This document shows, in pieces, positions 43,869 to 53,463 of a stretch of 60,218 nt of DNA. Every line of letters begins with the position of its first letter. Positions within the stretch are counted from its first letter, which is position 1. A program made the translations under genes and the position numbers. Origin of the DNA: JBBQWZ01 sp038210135 (lineage in GTDB: Bacteria; Acidobacteriota; Terriglobia; Bryobacterales; Bryobacteraceae); assembly GCA_038210135.1 (NCBI GenBank), contig JBBQWZ010000044.1:1-60218 (forward strand), read 5' to 3'. The notes below the pieces were generated by a model. That model was given only the letters and a program-made list of their open reading frames with translations. It searched no databases and had not been told where the DNA came from.

Positions 43869-46800
43869 TCACCTGCCAGCCACAAGCTTATCCAACTGAT
43901 TCCGTTCAAATTGAACATCGGGGCGGTTCAAGTATTTGTTGTAATTACCAGGGTCGTCCCACTTCTGTCGCAGATCCGCCAGAAGTGCAGCGGCTTTTTG
44001 GGCTGCCTCGCGCGATTTGGCGGGTTCGGCGAGCCGAACCTCCGCGAGCGATTCTACCAGCCAACAATGCCATTCGGCCTCCTGGTTGCCTGCCCGCGCA
44101 AACCACTGCTGCGCGAACTGTGCTGCTTGCAGTGCCCGTCGATCTTCTCCCGCCGCCAGGAGAGTCTCCGCATGTGCCCTTCGGGTCTCCGCGATCAACC
44201 ACGGGGATCCGGACTTCGTGGCGAGCGAAACGGCCTCCTCCGTCGAAGCCACACCTTCGCGGCGCGCCCCGGCTGCAGCCTGGGCCCGACCGAGAACACT
44301 CCGGATTCGAGCCTCCAAGTCCGCACCCAGACCCTTTTGTGAAAGTAGGCGCCGGCTGGTTTCGATGGCCACGGGAAACTGGCGCTGGCTAAGCGCCATG
44401 GCGCCCCGTATCTGGTCGGCCAGCGCCAGCACGGTGCGCGAGGTGCTGGAACCGCACTGTTCCAACAGCTGCCGTGCTTGATCATAATGGCCAAGCTGCC
44501 AGAGTGCTTCGCTGGCATCTAAGATATCGTTTTCGGCATTCAACTGGTCGCCGGTTTTGCGGGCCGCTTCATATGCCTGCTGATACCGTGACAGCGCTCG
44601 TGGCAAGTGTCCCTGCGCTTGCAAGACGGTACCCATGCCTTGCTCAGCCAACGCGATTTGCGCGCTGTCACCGAGCTTGCGGCCGATCTCAAGTTGTTGT
44701 TCGAACGACTGAAGCGCGGCGGCGTAATCCCCCTTTTGGCGCTGGGCGCGTGCGATGAGAATCAGCGCCTGCGCGGTCTCCTTCTGATAGCCGCCGCGCA
44801 CATACCAGGCCATCGCCTGTTGCACATTCCGCAGGCCCTCATCGGTTTGGCCGCGAGACATTTCCAGGCTTCCTAAGGAAAGCAACGCCCGCGATTCGTT
44901 GCGGTCGGAACGGTAGCGGCGCGCGTACTCCAGGCTCTGCTCGAAGTATTTCCTGGCCTCCTCCCCGTCGCCCTTCAGGAAGTAAGCATTGCCAAGATCC
45001 ACCAACCCGCGCGTAGTGAGGTTTTCCAAACCGTTGACGCGCGCCAGGTCGATGGCTTCGGTAGCGTCCGCCTGTGCTTGGGTGAAGTTATTTACTCGGC
45101 ATTCGTAGGCGCTCAACTGCAGCAACGCAAGGATCTGTTGAGACAGGCTCCCGGTATGACGGGAGAGTTCCAGCGCCTGCGCGAGAGCCGCGCGGGCGTC
45201 GCTACTCTTGCCGAGGCGATTGGCCAGCACGGCGCGCTGGTACAGCACCTCGGTAACGCCTTCGAAATTGCTGAGGCCGCGATAGATCTGTTCGGCTTTC
45301 CCGAAGGCGCCGGCGGCTTTGTCCGGGTCCCTCTGCCGTACGTAGAGAATCGCCAGCCGCAGCCAGGCAGCGGGATTCTGCGACTGCCGTTGGCTGGCTT
45401 CGGTATAGGAATCCAGTGCTTCTTTGAGTTTTTCGTTCCTCTCGTAGGCCCGCCCGAGATCCAGCCAGGCGTTGGCCTGTTCGGCGCCGGAAGTCCGCGA
45501 GACGATGTCGCGATACTTCTCGACAGCGCCGGCGAAATTGCCGGTCAGGGTCAGGTGAAGAGCATTGACGTAAGACTGTTCGGCGCGCGTGAGCCGGGGG
45601 TGAGAGCCGGGCGGTGTGGCGCGCAACATTTCGTCCCTGGCCTTCGCGGTGAAATCCATCTCCATCCAGGCCTCCGCGAGACGAGCGTGCGCCATGGTGA
45701 AAGTGCTGTCGTTGCGCACCGCTTGCTCGAGCGCCATGCTGGCCTTGTAATAGGTGCCATCGCGCATCGCGGCGACGCCTTCCCGATACCAACGAACCGC
45801 TTCCGGCGTAGCCTGGTATCCGCCGCCGGGCAAGAGCCACCACACGGCGAGCGCGGCCATGACAAGGACTGCCAAAGCCAGGGCCGCGCTGGTGCGCGAG
45901 CGGCGTCCCGTGCCTGCCAGGGTCCGCAGGCTTCTCCACGCAATGCGAAGATGACTTTCGTGGATGGGGGGCGACGCGACAACCAACCCGGCTTCCGGGA
46001 TTTCAGCCGGTAGCAGCTGCTGGAGCTCGACGTCCCGCCCGATCGATGGGATGCGACCGGACCCCGGCTTCTCGTCTGCGACTGCTTCGCCCGAATCGGC
46101 CAGGCGTGCCAGGTCAGCGCGCATGTCCGTGATCGACGCGTAGCGATCCGCGGCATCTTTGGCAAGCGTCCGCCGGAGCACCAGTATCAAACCCTGAGGG
46201 ATATCGCCGTTCATCTCGGGCGTTTCCCGAAGCACGGCGGCCATGGTTTCCATCATCGATGGCTTACGGAACGGATGCCGCCCGCTGATCATCTCCGCCA
46301 GAATCACGCCGAAGGAAAACAGATCGGAGCGTTCGTCCAGCGCCTGACCTTTTATTTGCTCCGGCGACATATAGTCGGGAGTGCCGAGGATGGTCCCCGG
46401 CGCCGTCAGTTGCCCCTGCATCTGGACCGTAGCATCATCCGCGGGCCGTGCTGCATCCTCGATCCGCTTGGCGAGGCCGAAATCCATCACCTTCACGTGA
46501 CCCTGTTGGGTCAGCATAATGTTGTCGGGCTTCAGATCGCGGTGCAGAATCCGGCCGGCATGAGCTTCCTGCAGCGCCTCGGCGATCTCCCCGGCCACGC
46601 GAAGAACGTCGGGCAAGGACATTCGTCCGTCCACCAGCCGGCGATGCAGCGTTTGCCCGGCGATGTATTCCATCACCAGAAACAGCGTGTCGTTGTCTTC
46701 GCCAATTTCGAAGATTTTGCAAATGTAGGGGTGATCCAGCGCGGCCGCGGCCATCGCCTCGCGGCGCAGGCGTTCGCGCGCATGAGGGTCGGCGGCCATC

Positions 46801-46937
46801 TCGGCCGGCAGGAGCTTGATGGCGACCTGACGATCGAGCCGTAAGTCGCGTGCGCGATAGACGACGCCCATGCCGCCTGCGCCGATAGAAGAAATGATCT
46901 CGTACGGACCCAATCGTGTTCCGGCCGAGAGCGCCAT
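43869..46937 (-). CDS. Membrane Ser/Thr protein kinase with TPR receptor region
   Basis: A 1022-residue bacterial Hanks-type kinase. The Gly-loop GAGGMGVVY is at residues 19-27, the ATP-Lys K41 in VAIKLL, the catalytic HRD at 132-134 in ILHRDLKPDNIML, and DFG at 152-154. A GTPDYMSPEQIKG activation segment follows. One membrane span lies at about 350-369. The ~650-residue C-terminal part is a run of TPR-like helices (LDLGRAYERNEKLKEALDSY and similar repeats), extracytoplasmic by topology. The gene stands alone, bracketed by a 22-bp direct repeat. Such Pkn/TPR proteins are common in acidobacteria; the signal is unknown. Confidence 0.93.
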   Translation of the reverse strand: MALSAGTRLGPYEIISSIGAGGMGVVYRARDLRLDRQVAIKLLPAEMAADPHARERLRREAMAAAALDHPYICKIFEIGEDNDTLFLVMEYIAGQTLHRRLVDGRMSLPDVLRVAGEIAEALQEAHAGRILHRDLKPDNIMLTQQGHVKVMDFGLAKRIEDAARPADDATVQMQGQLTAPGTILGTPDYMSPEQIKGQALDERSDLFSFGVILAEMISGRHPFRKPSMMETMAAVLRETPEMNGDIPQGLILVLRRTLAKDAADRYASITDMRADLARLADSGEAVADEKPGSGRIPSIGRDVELQQLLPAEIPEAGLVVASPPIHESHLRIAWRSLRTLAGTGRRSRTSAALALAVLVMAALAVWWLLPGGGYQATPEAVRWYREGVAAMRDGTYYKASMALEQAVRNDSTFTMAHARLAEAWMEMDFTAKARDEMLRATPPGSHPRLTRAEQSYVNALHLTLTGNFAGAVEKYRDIVSRTSGAEQANAWLDLGRAYERNEKLKEALDSYTEASQRQSQNPAAWLRLAILYVRQRDPDKAAGAFGKAEQIYRGLSNFEGVTEVLYQRAVLANRLGKSSDARAALAQALELSRHTGSLSQQILALLQLSAYECRVNNFTQAQADATEAIDLARVNGLENLTTRGLVDLGNAYFLKGDGEEARKYFEQSLEYARRYRSDRNESRALLSLGSLEMSRGQTDEGLRNVQQAMAWYVRGGYQKETAQALILIARAQRQKGDYAAALQSFEQQLEIGRKLGDSAQIALAEQGMGTVLQAQGHLPRALSRYQQAYEAARKTGDQLNAENDILDASEALWQLGHYDQARQLLEQCGSSTSRTVLALADQIRGAMALSQRQFPVAIETSRRLLSQKGLGADLEARIRSVLGRAQAAAGARREGVASTEEAVSLATKSGSPWLIAETRRAHAETLLAAGEDRRALQAAQFAQQWFARAGNQEAEWHCWLVESLAEVRLAEPAKSREAAQKAAALLADLRQKWDDPGNYNKYLNRPDVQFERNQLDKLVAGR

Positions 46938-46942
46938 AGAGA

Positions 46943-47362
46943 TCAGAGTAATTTTACCCTACCGTAACGGATTCGCGGCGGATTCCGCCTGGGGAGAAGG
47001 GAGATGGGGGCGAGAAGGCAACGCACGCTGCATCCTACCAGGATTGCCCAATCGCGGGATTCAACAGGGTACGGACCACCAAAGCGTCTTTTTCTCGACC
47101 GGAGACCGGCCATATATCTGAGCGGGAAATGCGTAAGCGCGGTGTCCGGCGTCAGACGTCCCGTCACCTCGGCTTCGCGAAACTGCTGAAATCGGCGAAT
47201 CGCATCCACCGTGTTCGGACCCACAAAGCCATCGATCACCAGTTCACGCCGGGGCCCGCCCAGCCGGAAAGGAACGCAATTCAGCAGATACTGAACCACC
47301 CTCACGTCCGGAAGCAGGTTCGCGCCTCCGAATCCGACCTTCTTAGCCAGCCTCTTCGGCAT
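46943..47362 (-). CDS. Peptidoglycan-binding-domain-like protein
   Basis: A 139-residue protein. MPKRLAKKVGFGGANLLPDV is taken as the start, preceded by GAGGAGAG. Then come VVQYLLNCVPF and LVIDGFVGPNTVDAIRRFQQ, the latter matching the three-helix peptidoglycan-binding pattern GxxGxxTxxAxxxFQ. The C-terminal ~45 residues are Arg-rich and include the 22-bp direct repeat, so that tail may not be ancestral. No signal peptide is seen. A cell-wall role is inferred from the domain only. Confidence 0.55.
   Translation of the reverse strand: MPKRLAKKVGFGGANLLPDVRVVQYLLNCVPFRLGGPRRELVIDGFVGPNTVDAIRRFQQFREAEVTGRLTPDTALTHFPLRYMAGLRSRKRRFGGPYPVESRDWAILVGCSVRCLLAPISLLPRRNPPRIRYGRVKLL
47025..47046. repeat. 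22-bp direct repeat flanking the kinase gene, copy 2
   Basis: Identical to the copy at 43697-43718, and located inside the 3' end of the peptidoglycan-binding-like gene, so it contributes codons to that gene. Confidence 0.85.
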
Positions 47363-47499
47363 ACACTCTCCTCGTGGTTCAGTACGCGAGAGAAAAATTC
47401 CGAAAGGCTCATGCGACAGCTGCGAGGCCGAATCCAGTGCGCCGCTGCAAGAAATCAGGGACAAAGTTGTCCCCACAGATCCCGTCGTTCCACACGGGT

Positions 47500-47940
47500 T
47501 CAGAAAGGCCGGTCCACGCGGTCGCACGGCTGGGTCTTCAAGGCTTCCTCGCGAATCGCGACGACGACGTCGGTCGACTCGCCGCGGTACACGATCTTGA
47601 GTTTCTGCTCGTTGATGAAGTTCCGGTTGAACTCGCGGTGAAGGACGTAGACTGCTCTTCCGGAGGGCATCTCCTCCGGCTTGGTGACGACAGAAAACAA
47701 CCCGGTCGGATCGCGTCCGTTGAGGACCGAATAGAAGCTCAATGATCCGGAATAGAGCCAGTAGGCCGGGACGTCCGCTACGCAGTACGCGCGCGCGAAG
47801 CCGGCGACCGCGGGGTAGGCGCGGCGAATATCGGCGCCCCATTCCCACTCCTTGAAATAGCCCAGCCTCAAGCAGGCCACGAAGTAAAAGGAAAGTACGA
47901 TGAGTGTCGCTTTGATGCCGCGCTGAGTGAAGCGGCCGAA
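47500..47940 (-). pseudogene. C-terminal remnant of a membrane glycosyltransferase
   Basis: The frame reads from a hydrophobic helix (ATLIVLSFYFVACLRLGYF) into a soluble segment with ARAYCVADVPAYWLYSGSLS and FYSVLNGRDPTGLF. The frame ends in IREEALKTQPCDRVDRPF. This layout resembles the last membrane span and extracytoplasmic end of a GT39/ArnT-type glycosyltransferase. The catalytic N-terminal half is missing upstream, so it looks like a remnant. The left boundary is the stop; the right boundary is approximate, since the frame stays open a little further. Confidence 0.45.
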
Positions 47941-48154
47941 CTGTTCACCGCCGGACTCGCCGCCGTCCTCGCCCTGCGCCGCAAGCGCGTGGCATAGGCC
48001 TCCGGCCTGTGCTCAAAAATGGGACCGCGCCACGCCATCGCCGAACCGTCCAATTCAGGTTCGCGCCTGGATCCCTGTCTTGCTCCTAGCGCGTACACTA
48101 GCTGTGTCGAAACGAGAGCGTCGAATCGACAGCAAGGATAATTCCGCTCGGAGC

Positions 48155-49762
48155 ATGACGAAGTTCAAAGCCGCCCTCATCACGCTCGCGCCGTATCTTG
48201 CCGTCGGCTTGCTCCAATTCGCGCTCCTCTATCCCCTGCACCGGAAAATGGACCTGCCCAAATGGGATGAAGCCATCTATCTCGGACAGGCCGATCAATT
48301 CGTCCACGGCGGATCGCTCGGCGCTCTAGCGACATCGCCACACGATCCTCTCGGCAGTCCGCTGTACGCCCTGCTTTACTCCATCCCGATTCGCGCGTTC
48401 GGCATCCTCGACGGCTTCTTCTTCATGCAGTACATCGTGAAGATCGCCGTCGCGCTGCTTGTCCTTCTCTTCCTCACGACACATCTGAAGTCGCGCCCGC
48501 CGGCGCTGCTCTTCACCATGATCTGGGTCGTCTCGAACGTCAATCTGACGGAGCCGGTTCTCGTCTATCACGTTGCCCTCGGCCTGTTTCTCCTCGCGCT
48601 CACCTTCCTCGAACGCTCGCCCTGGCTCGGGCTTCTTCTGTTGATCCTGGCCTCGCTGACCCGCCTCGAATACCTGATCCCCTTAGTCGCGATGGCCGCT
48701 TATCTAGTCATCGCGCGTCTGCGCGGCACGCATGAGAAAATCACCCGTCCGCAACTCGTCGTCGCTTCTGCGCTTGTCTTTCTGATTGCGTTCGTGGTGG
48801 TCCATGTGGACGATTTCCACCTCGGCGGCAAACGGACCTGGTTTGCTTTCAATCAAAATTATTCCCGCCACGAAGTCGAAGCCGGACGCTTCCAGCTGAA
48901 CCCATTCCTCGACAGCAACTTCGTCATCGACGCGGATTTTCCCGGCGCCAACTCGCTCGCTGAAGCCCTGGCCGTCAATCCGCGGGCGTTCGGCAAGCAC
49001 GTGCTCCGCAACCTCGCGATGTTACCCAAGCAAACCTTCCTCTTCTTCGTTCCCTATTTTGCGAATCCCGGATATCTGATCCTGCTTCTTGCCGCGTGTC
49101 TCGCCATCGTGGCGTTCGGATCCTCGAACTGGCTCCTGCGAATCGCCGCCGCGATTCAGAATGAGAAGATGCTCGGCTATGCGTCGCTCGTCAGCCTCGT
49201 AGCCCTCGCGCCGATCCTGTTGGTCTATCCACAAGCGCACCATACCCTGATCATGGTGCCGTTCCTCTTGTGCTGGCCGGCGTTGGCGTATACGGAATTG
49301 ATCCGCGGCAGATCCTTAGCGTTGGCACCCGTCCTCCTCGTCGCCGCGTACGTGTTGTTCTCGGCGAAACCATACGAATCGATGAGCACCGCCCGCCCCG
49401 TTCTCGCGCAGATCAATCGCCTGTCCGCAATTTGGCCGAAGCAGCGCGCGACCCTGTTGGGCGTCGGATCGATCTGGTACGCCGCCTATCTAGGTAGCGA
49501 ACGAGCCGCGTTCATCGAACCGCTGGCGACGGTGTACGGCGAGAAAATCGACAAGGGAAGCGGAGACCTCGACGCGCTGATCCAGCGCTATCGTCCCGAT
49601 GTCATCCTCATCAATAAGGACCTGACCGGCTCCAGGAATTTCGATCCGATGACGCTGCGCGCGCTCGACTCGACGGACTGGGTTGCGTGTCCGCTCGACG
49701 GCGACACCTTCTACTTCCGCGCGGGTCAAGCGCCCGCCTGTTCCGTGGGCACATCCAAATGA
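48155..49762 (+). CDS. Multi-span membrane glycosyltransferase-like protein (GT39/RgtA type)
   Basis: A 535-residue membrane protein with about 10-12 hydrophobic spans. The start MTKFKAALITLAPYLAVGLL is chosen because the longer frame from 47927 is Pro/Arg-rich. Early acidic residues lie in KWDEAIYLGQADQFVHGGSL, a place where GT-C enzymes keep a catalytic Asp or Glu. The C-terminal ~100 residues form a soluble domain (LDALIQRYRPDVILINKDLT). It probably uses a lipid-linked sugar donor. The acceptor is unknown. It does not share a strand with the remnant next to it. Confidence 0.7.
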   Translation: MTKFKAALITLAPYLAVGLLQFALLYPLHRKMDLPKWDEAIYLGQADQFVHGGSLGALATSPHDPLGSPLYALLYSIPIRAFGILDGFFFMQYIVKIAVALLVLLFLTTHLKSRPPALLFTMIWVVSNVNLTEPVLVYHVALGLFLLALTFLERSPWLGLLLLILASLTRLEYLIPLVAMAAYLVIARLRGTHEKITRPQLVVASALVFLIAFVVVHVDDFHLGGKRTWFAFNQNYSRHEVEAGRFQLNPFLDSNFVIDADFPGANSLAEALAVNPRAFGKHVLRNLAMLPKQTFLFFVPYFANPGYLILLLAACLAIVAFGSSNWLLRIAAAIQNEKMLGYASLVSLVALAPILLVYPQAHHTLIMVPFLLCWPALAYTELIRGRSLALAPVLLVAAYVLFSAKPYESMSTARPVLAQINRLSAIWPKQRATLLGVGSIWYAAYLGSERAAFIEPLATVYGEKIDKGSGDLDALIQRYRPDVILINKDLTGSRNFDPMTLRALDSTDWVACPLDGDTFYFRAGQAPACSVGTSK

Positions 49763-49833
49763 TTGCCTAAAGCCCGACCCCGAAACTGCCGATCCCTTAC
49801 ACAGCGTAAAGTGCGCGAGGAGGCCGGCACCGC

Positions 49834-50076
49834 ATGAGAACCCTGATTTCGAGTGTCTTGCTAGTCGTGACGGCCACTTGGCTTTCCGCCGCCGAACCCA
49901 AGGCGGGCACACCCGGCAGTTCGTTCCAGTTCGCGAAGTCGTCCGGCCCGCATAAGTACAAATTCAGCAAGCCCGGCAAGTACAAGCGCCCTAAGATTCA
50001 AGCTAAAAAGTGGAAGGCGTCGAAGGAACAGCGCAAAGCGGCGGAGAAGCATCCGCTGGGCCGTGCGCGCATTTGA
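49834..50076 (+). CDS. Small secreted polybasic protein 1
   Basis: An 80-residue exported protein with AGGAGG 10 bp upstream of its ATG. The signal peptide MRTLISSVLLVVTATWLSAA is followed by a mature part rich in Lys and Pro (KYKFSKPGKYKRPKIQAKKW). No Cys and no known domain. It precedes a second, similar gene by about 25 bp. The role is unknown; binding to nucleic acid or acidic envelope polymers is inferred from charge only. Confidence 0.6.
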   Translation: MRTLISSVLLVVTATWLSAAEPKAGTPGSSFQFAKSSGPHKYKFSKPGKYKRPKIQAKKWKASKEQRKAAEKHPLGRARI

Positions 50077-50101
50077 TCCAGGAATCCGAGAACGCGCTAT
50101 C

Positions 50102-50302
50102 ATGAATCAAATGAAACGCGTAGCCCTCCTCCTGCTCGCTTCCTTCCTGGCGAGTGTCGCGATCCTGCCGGCCGCCGAAAGCAATTCGGTTCCGACCCGT
50201 AAGGTAGCCTCCAAGAGCTATCGCAAGGGAAAGAAAGTCCGCCGCAGCAAGGCCGGACACAAGCGCCGCCGTAAGGCCGCACGCCCTAGCCCCGTCGTCT
50301 AA
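50102..50302 (+). CDS. Small secreted polybasic protein 2
   Basis: A 66-residue exported protein. The signal peptide MNQMKRVALLLLASFLASVA ends near residue 25. The mature ~42 residues are strongly basic, with clusters such as SYRKGKKVRRSKAGHKRRRK. Initiation at Met1 (50102) or Met4 (50111) is open; the longer frame from 50063 overlaps the previous gene. With its neighbour it forms a tandem of short signal-peptide plus polybasic proteins. Function unknown. Confidence 0.55.
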   Translation: MNQMKRVALLLLASFLASVAILPAAESNSVPTRKVASKSYRKGKKVRRSKAGHKRRRKAARPSPVV

Positions 50303-50306
50303 ACTT

Positions 50307-52718
50307 CTAAGGCTGATCGTCACAGCCAATCGGCTGACCCGGCGGAGCCTCCACCGGCTTCGACACCGGAATTTCCTTCGGATTTTCGCGATATCGCTTG
50401 ATCTGTGACCCGGCCCAGCTCAAATGAGCCTGCTGTAATTCATCCTTCGCCCCCGCCGATTCCGCATATTTCCGCAGCGCCTCCAGCTTTGCCGACGCAA
50501 TCGCGCGGACCTGCCCCGTTGCTTCGGCATTGTTCGTCAACACCATTAAGTGATACAGCACCACGTTGTTGACCGTGCGCCGGATCTCGCCCTGCAATCC
50601 CGCCAGAGCAGGAGCCTTCCAGGTCGCGCCCAGTAAGCGATCGATCACCTCCGCCAATCCGGGAATCGCCGGATTCTGCGCGTGATACTGAACCAGCCGC
50701 GCCGCCCGTTCCGGATTCAGAATCAGGCGCGCGGTCAGGTCCGCAGCCGACTCGGCCGCGCCCAGTGGGTCGAACGTCAACCCGGTATGCGAGCGGAAGT
50801 CCTCGCGCGTCCGACGGAATCCGTCCGCTGTCGGCGGAATCAATGCAAGCACCTTCGCGGGAATCTCGAGCGTCGCCGGCTCGATCGTCTTCAACAGCGC
50901 ATCGAGCGCCCGCTTCTGCTCCGCCGCCGGAACCACTGTCGGCAACTTGTATCCGTCCCCTCGCAGCGCGTACGTGTAGTCCAATCCGCCGAGCACTTTT
51001 GAAGCGGCCTCCGTCTGATAGCGATGCAACAGGTACAACGGCACCAGTACATCTTCGAGTGATGACAACGGAGCGCCCTCGCGGATGTTGCGTTCTCCAA
51101 ATCGTTCGAGCCCGCGGGCACGGACCTTGAGCAGCCGGTTCAATTCATCGACCGCGTTGGTGCCCGCATCCCACAGATGCCCCTGCGGATGCGCACTTCC
51201 TTCGGGCCGCGAATCCGAATCGGTGATGTAGAGAAAGCCGTCCGCGTTCGCCTTTCGCATCATCCCTTCGAGCGCCTGTTTTTCATCGGTGCCCGGCGCA
51301 AAGTCGGAATAGCCCCACGCGATCGAGATCTTGTCCCACGTGCCGATACCCACCGCGTACGCGTTGCCCAGCGTGGGAGTGCCGTCCGCGCCCAGGTCCA
51401 CCTGCGGATGCGGATAGTCCATCACCGAACTGCGGTCGCGCGTCGATGCGGCATAGTTATGCTGCAACCCGAGCGTGTGCCCAACTTCGTGCGCCGACAA
51501 CTGACGAAGCCGTGCCAGCGCCATCCGCGCCATTTCGGGCGGCGCCGGCTTGCCGGTTTCATATGGCGCCAGCAATCCCTCGGCGATCAGGTAATCCTGC
51601 CGGACGCGCAACGACCCCAGCGTCACATGGCCTTTGATGATCTCGCCCGTGCGCGGATCCGTCACTGAAGATCCATACGACCAGCCGCGCGTCGAGCGAT
51701 GCACCCACTGGATCATGCTGTAGCGGACATCCATCGGGTCCGCGTCTTCCGGCAGCAACTCCACGCGGAACGCATCCTTATAACCGGCGGCTTCAAAGGC
51801 CTGATTCCACCAACGCGCGCCTTCGAGCAGCGCGGACCGGATGGGCTCTGGCGCCCCCCGATCCAGGTAGTACGTGATGGGCTTCACCGCTTCGCTGACC
51901 GCGGCCGTCGGATCCTTCTTTTGCAAACGATGCCGCGCCGCAAACTGCTTCAAGATCGGTTCGCTGATCGGCGACGCAAAATCCATGTAGCCGATTCCAT
52001 GAAAGCTGGAGCGCGGATCGTGTGAACGCACCTTGAAACCCGGACCCGGCAGTTCGACGAAAGAATGATGCTCGCGGACCGTCACCGAACTAGCGTCGGG
52101 TGTCACGCCACGCAGCCAGGGTCCGGGCTGGTCGCTCGCGAACGTCAACGTCACTTCGACTTCGGTGTTCTTCGGAAAATTGCGTGTACGCGGCTCGTAG
52201 AATGCGCTGCGTGCCGGGTCCAGCCGGAACGTCCCTTGCCGCGCGCGCTGCATCGCGCCCACGACGTTATGGACGTCGCGTAGGAAGAACGCCGACGCGT
52301 CCACCAGCAGGCGGCCGTTTTCTTCCGTGTCGATCGTGAAGCCCCACTGGACGCTCTTCGCGAACGAATCCTCCACCGCCTTGCGTTCGGCAGCGTCACT
52401 CGAAACGGCGCGGAACGATTCGTTCTGCTGCACCAGCAGCAGCTTCGGACCAGCGCGCTCGAATTTGACAATACGCGTTCCGCTCAGTTGGCCGCGATCG
52501 AGGCCGAGGTCGTTCGATCCGATGCCCGCCGGAAGCGAGCTGATATACAGGAACTCGCTGCCCACCTTGTCCACTTCGAGCCACACTTTGCCCGCTTTCG
52601 CGTCCCAGTACAAAGGAAAGAAACCCGGCATCTTCGTACTGCCGGCGATCTTCTCGCTGATGGTCGCGGCGTTAGACGCAAGGGTCAGGAAAGCGAAGAG
52701 CCAAACGAATCGAGCCAT
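50307..52718 (-). CDS. Secreted zinc-dependent metalloprotease (metzincin type, DUF5117-like)
   Basis: An 803-residue exported protease. The start MARFVWLFAFLTLASNAATI gives a signal peptide; MVPYSA six codons upstream is the alternative. The zinc motif HEVGHTLGLQH (HExxHxxGxxH) is near residue 408, and the Met-turn SVMDYP follows. Upstream are DUF5117-type segments such as FPLYWDAKAGKVWLEVDKVG. The enzyme should cleave proteins outside the cytoplasm. It lies convergent with the polybasic pair, with only 4 bp to the stop of the second. Confidence 0.9.
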   Translation of the reverse strand: MARFVWLFAFLTLASNAATISEKIAGSTKMPGFFPLYWDAKAGKVWLEVDKVGSEFLYISSLPAGIGSNDLGLDRGQLSGTRIVKFERAGPKLLLVQQNESFRAVSSDAAERKAVEDSFAKSVQWGFTIDTEENGRLLVDASAFFLRDVHNVVGAMQRARQGTFRLDPARSAFYEPRTRNFPKNTEVEVTLTFASDQPGPWLRGVTPDASSVTVREHHSFVELPGPGFKVRSHDPRSSFHGIGYMDFASPISEPILKQFAARHRLQKKDPTAAVSEAVKPITYYLDRGAPEPIRSALLEGARWWNQAFEAAGYKDAFRVELLPEDADPMDVRYSMIQWVHRSTRGWSYGSSVTDPRTGEIIKGHVTLGSLRVRQDYLIAEGLLAPYETGKPAPPEMARMALARLRQLSAHEVGHTLGLQHNYAASTRDRSSVMDYPHPQVDLGADGTPTLGNAYAVGIGTWDKISIAWGYSDFAPGTDEKQALEGMMRKANADGFLYITDSDSRPEGSAHPQGHLWDAGTNAVDELNRLLKVRARGLERFGERNIREGAPLSSLEDVLVPLYLLHRYQTEAASKVLGGLDYTYALRGDGYKLPTVVPAAEQKRALDALLKTIEPATLEIPAKVLALIPPTADGFRRTREDFRSHTGLTFDPLGAAESAADLTARLILNPERAARLVQYHAQNPAIPGLAEVIDRLLGATWKAPALAGLQGEIRRTVNNVVLYHLMVLTNNAEATGQVRAIASAKLEALRKYAESAGAKDELQQAHLSWAGSQIKRYRENPKEIPVSKPVEAPPGQPIGCDDQP

Positions 52719-52756
52719 AGCCGAATATGGTACCAATCACAGTGGTAAGAGTCTCA

Positions 52757-53458
52757 ATGAACTCGTCTTCCACCGCTGTCGAGAAGGACTTCGATCGGAT
52801 CGCGCGCCTTCCGGATGGCTGGGATCATAACATCGTTTATCACGATTTCCTGCTCGCAAGCGTTCCCCGATCGTGCGGCCTTGCGTTGGAAGTCGGTTGT
52901 GGCACGGGTCGTTTCAGCCGACGACTCGCGGAACGTTGCGGGAACGTTGACGCCCTGGATCTTTCCTCGGAGATGATCCAGATCGCTCGGGAGCGTTCTG
53001 TGAAATTCCCGAACATCAGGTTCGAACGCGCCGATTTCCTGACCTCCCCGATTCCAGCCGAGTCATATGACTGCGTGGTCTCGATCGCGACGGTTCATCA
53101 TTTGCCGCTGGTGGAAACGTTCACCCGGATGCGGGAAGCGCTGCGCCCGGGCGGCGTTCTATTGATTCTTGACATAGTGCGTCGCGAACTCGTGGCCGAT
53201 CTCGCCTGCGACTGCGTCGCCTTTCCGGCCGCGATCCTTCATCGGCTCGCTGTGACAGGGCGGTTTCGGCCCGCGAAGGAAGTCCGCGACGCTTGGGAGG
53301 CTCATGGGGAAACCGACAGGTATTCCACGCTCTCCGAGATCGAAGAGGCTTGCCGAGTGCAACTTCCTGACGCCTCGGTACGTCGACATCTTTACTGGCG
53401 ATACTCGCTAATCTGGAAAAAGCCCTGCGAAGTCTCAAATCCTCAGCAGTTATCCTGA
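52757..53458 (+). CDS. Class I SAM-dependent methyltransferase
   Basis: A 233-residue methyltransferase. The start at 52757 (MNSSSTAVEKDFDRIARLPD) is used. Motif I is LALEVGCGTGRFSRRLAE, followed by the acidic DALDLSSEMIQIARERS and the post-I motif DCVVSIATVHHLPLVETF. No signal peptide. It is 5 bp upstream of the DUF5060 gene, so co-transcription is likely. The substrate is unknown. Confidence 0.88.
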   Translation: MNSSSTAVEKDFDRIARLPDGWDHNIVYHDFLLASVPRSCGLALEVGCGTGRFSRRLAERCGNVDALDLSSEMIQIARERSVKFPNIRFERADFLTSPIPAESYDCVVSIATVHHLPLVETFTRMREALRPGGVLLILDIVRRELVADLACDCVAFPAAILHRLAVTGRFRPAKEVRDAWEAHGETDRYSTLSEIEEACRVQLPDASVRRHLYWRYSLIWKKPCEVSNPQQLS

Positions 53459-53463
53459 AAACA

